Below the pieces are notes generated by a model that did not search any database, was not told where the DNA came from, and saw only the letters and a program-made list of their open reading frames with translations. This document shows, piece by piece, positions 62,574 to 64,000 of a stretch of 64,000 bases of DNA. Every line of letters starts with the position of its first letter. Position 1 is the stretch's first letter. The translations under genes were made by a program, and so were the position numbers. Source of the DNA: Azolla caroliniana (lineage: Eukaryota > Polypodiophyta); assembly GCA_043228905.1 (NCBI GenBank), contig JBHGNT010000001.1:32674001-32738000 (forward strand). The letters are read 5' to 3'.

Positions 62574-64000
62574 TCATGTGGACGTTAAGGCAGAGTTATG
62601 ATCATGCCTCTGCTTCCATCTCACAAGACATTCGAGAAACTCTAAAACCTGCAAGAATAACAATGGGTTTAACACAGGGCAACACATGTACTAATGAGCA
62701 ATTAGCTTCTAATGAAACTTTGTTCTTTCATATAAGCTACACACTCTAAGCATCCACAAGGATGCCAGATTAGGGTTTAGGGTTGTATATGTTCATTCAT
62801 ATATGTTGTAACTTCATACATGCTAAGTCACCATCGAGATGGAAGATAAACAAAAATCAAGACAGCATGAGTACAGGAACACCGCTAACCTCTGAAGGAT
62901 CACGTAAGCTGCTCAAAGCATTTGTTTCTTTGGCTGACGTTGAAACTAGGATTCCAAGTCCACTTGTATGGTTCAGTACCTTCAGTCCAATAGGAAAATT
63001 CAAAATGACTTGTTAGTTGTAGATCCGTAACTTCGTCCTCAGAATATTCAGTAATGAATTCAATTGACAGGAGACTAACAAAAATTACTTACTTTAAATG
63101 CATCTTCATCCGTGCGATCATCCCCAATATAGATAGGGAAAATATCTGTTCGGTCTCCTAAACCTAAATTAGAGGATGTTTTTGTTGAGCACCTTTGATC
63201 ACTATTCAATCTTTTGGCATACATTTGCTTTAAAAAAGAGTTTTTATTACTCAATGTTTACCTAGAGCATTCAGTATAAACTCCAAAGCTTTTCCTTTGT
63301 CCCAAGCAATGGATGGCCGAATTTCCAAAACCTGCAAAATTGTGCCAATATTAAAGAAAGAAGGCAATAGTCATATGCGCACATATAACAACACTGTTCA
63401 TTTCATATATTTTACCTTTCGGCCTTGTGTTAAACGTAAAGTGGGAAATGACTGCATCACTTCCTGAACTTCCTTTGCAAGAGCATGCCAATCCTATGAA
63501 AATATTGGCTTAATGTTTAGTGGATTTACAAAAAGAAAGAAACTCATAAGAAACCTTATATTATAGAAATTGATACAATGTACATTTGATGCTAGCCCCT
63601 AATCAAAAACTTTAAAACTTGGATATATCACCAGTTTTTTAGAGTTTGAAAAACCATACCTCTTCTTCCACACATCGGAAGTGCACAGAAACACAAAATT
63701 TGTTGTTCTCAATCTTTGCTCCATTGACATGTTTAACAATACCTTGAAGAATTTCAAACACCTACAATGATGATAATGCCAACATCAATATACATATATG
63801 TATACTAACTAACAAACCTCACATCCATCTGCACATATGCATTACATAACACACAAATATCTTACTTCATATGTGTAGGCTTACCTCATCCATTGTAGGT
63901 TTGAACTCCCTAGCAGGTTGAAAAAGCACATCATTCCCCTGCAAAACCACTTCTCTAATTATAAATAGTACAAGAACTTGCATTCAATTTTTTTATTTCC
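62574..64000 (-). CDS. Trehalose-6-phosphate phosphatase, C-terminal part
   Basis: Seven visible exons (63885-63938, 63660-63761, 63416-63493, 63262-63331, 63093-63157, 62890-62979, 62574-62648) give the last 177 residues; the N-terminal half, with the HAD nucleophile motif DGTL, lies right of the window. The order is typical of plant TPPs: [81 protein letters not shown] (the Mg-binding HAD motif), [15 protein letters not shown] and [16 protein letters not shown]. The enzyme removes phosphate from trehalose-6-phosphate, a sugar-status signal in plants. All visible catalytic residues are kept. The gene is convergent with SERK. Confidence 0.95.

Overview
The window is nuclear DNA from a land plant. 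It holds intron-rich genes with canonical GT-AG introns, AT-rich spacers, many microsatellites, and plant-specific families: a SERK receptor kinase, a HUA2-like PWWP/CID protein, PLS-class PPR proteins, a plant-type trehalose-phosphatase and plastid-targeted enzymes. The wording of the PPR repeats and the roomy spacers suggest a fern, but that is an inference; no marker in the window proves it.

Layout. (1) 102-2992, minus: 5' part of a PP2C phosphatase, cut by the left edge. (2) 4638-6503: a probable non-autonomous hAT-type transposon. (3) 7391-9538, plus: a short secreted/ER protein like the N-terminal domain of glucosidase II beta. (4) 10859-13864, minus: a plastid-type low-molecular-weight phosphotyrosine phosphatase homologue with Ser at the nucleophile position. 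(5) 16603-24138, minus: a HUA2-like protein in 11 exons. (6) 24139-29889: spacer with a decayed MAP kinase fragment and a degenerate tandem array. (7) 29890-32733, plus: PPR protein 1. (8) 34058-39346, minus: a plastid HugZ/PNPOx-like split-barrel protein in 12 exons. (9) 39540-39985: composite microsatellite array. (10) 41447-43401, minus: an EngB-type organellar GTPase. (11) 44980-47521, plus: PPR protein 2, built of exact 306-bp repeats. (12) 47522-55260: gene-poor spacer with short tandem duplications, a tRNA-derived SINE candidate and GA-rich tracts. (13) 55261-61058, plus: a complete SERK gene in 11 exons. (14) 62574-63938 and beyond, minus: 3' part of a trehalose-6-phosphate phosphatase.

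For the spliced genes I joined exons by hand. In each, the junctions keep one open frame, the lengths sum to a multiple of three where the gene is complete, and the protein matches its family in order. The genes do not form a pathway or cluster. Shared themes are organelle targeting (phosphatase homologue, HugZ-like protein, EngB and probably both PPR proteins) and cell signalling (PP2C, SERK, the MAPK relic).

I found no convincing new multi-gene system. The points most worth checking are the Cys-to-Ser change in the phosphatase homologue, the duplicated splice junctions in EngB, the exact-period PPR gene, the hAT-like element with an imperfect 8-bp target duplication, and the upstream ORFs before the glucosidase-like and SERK genes.
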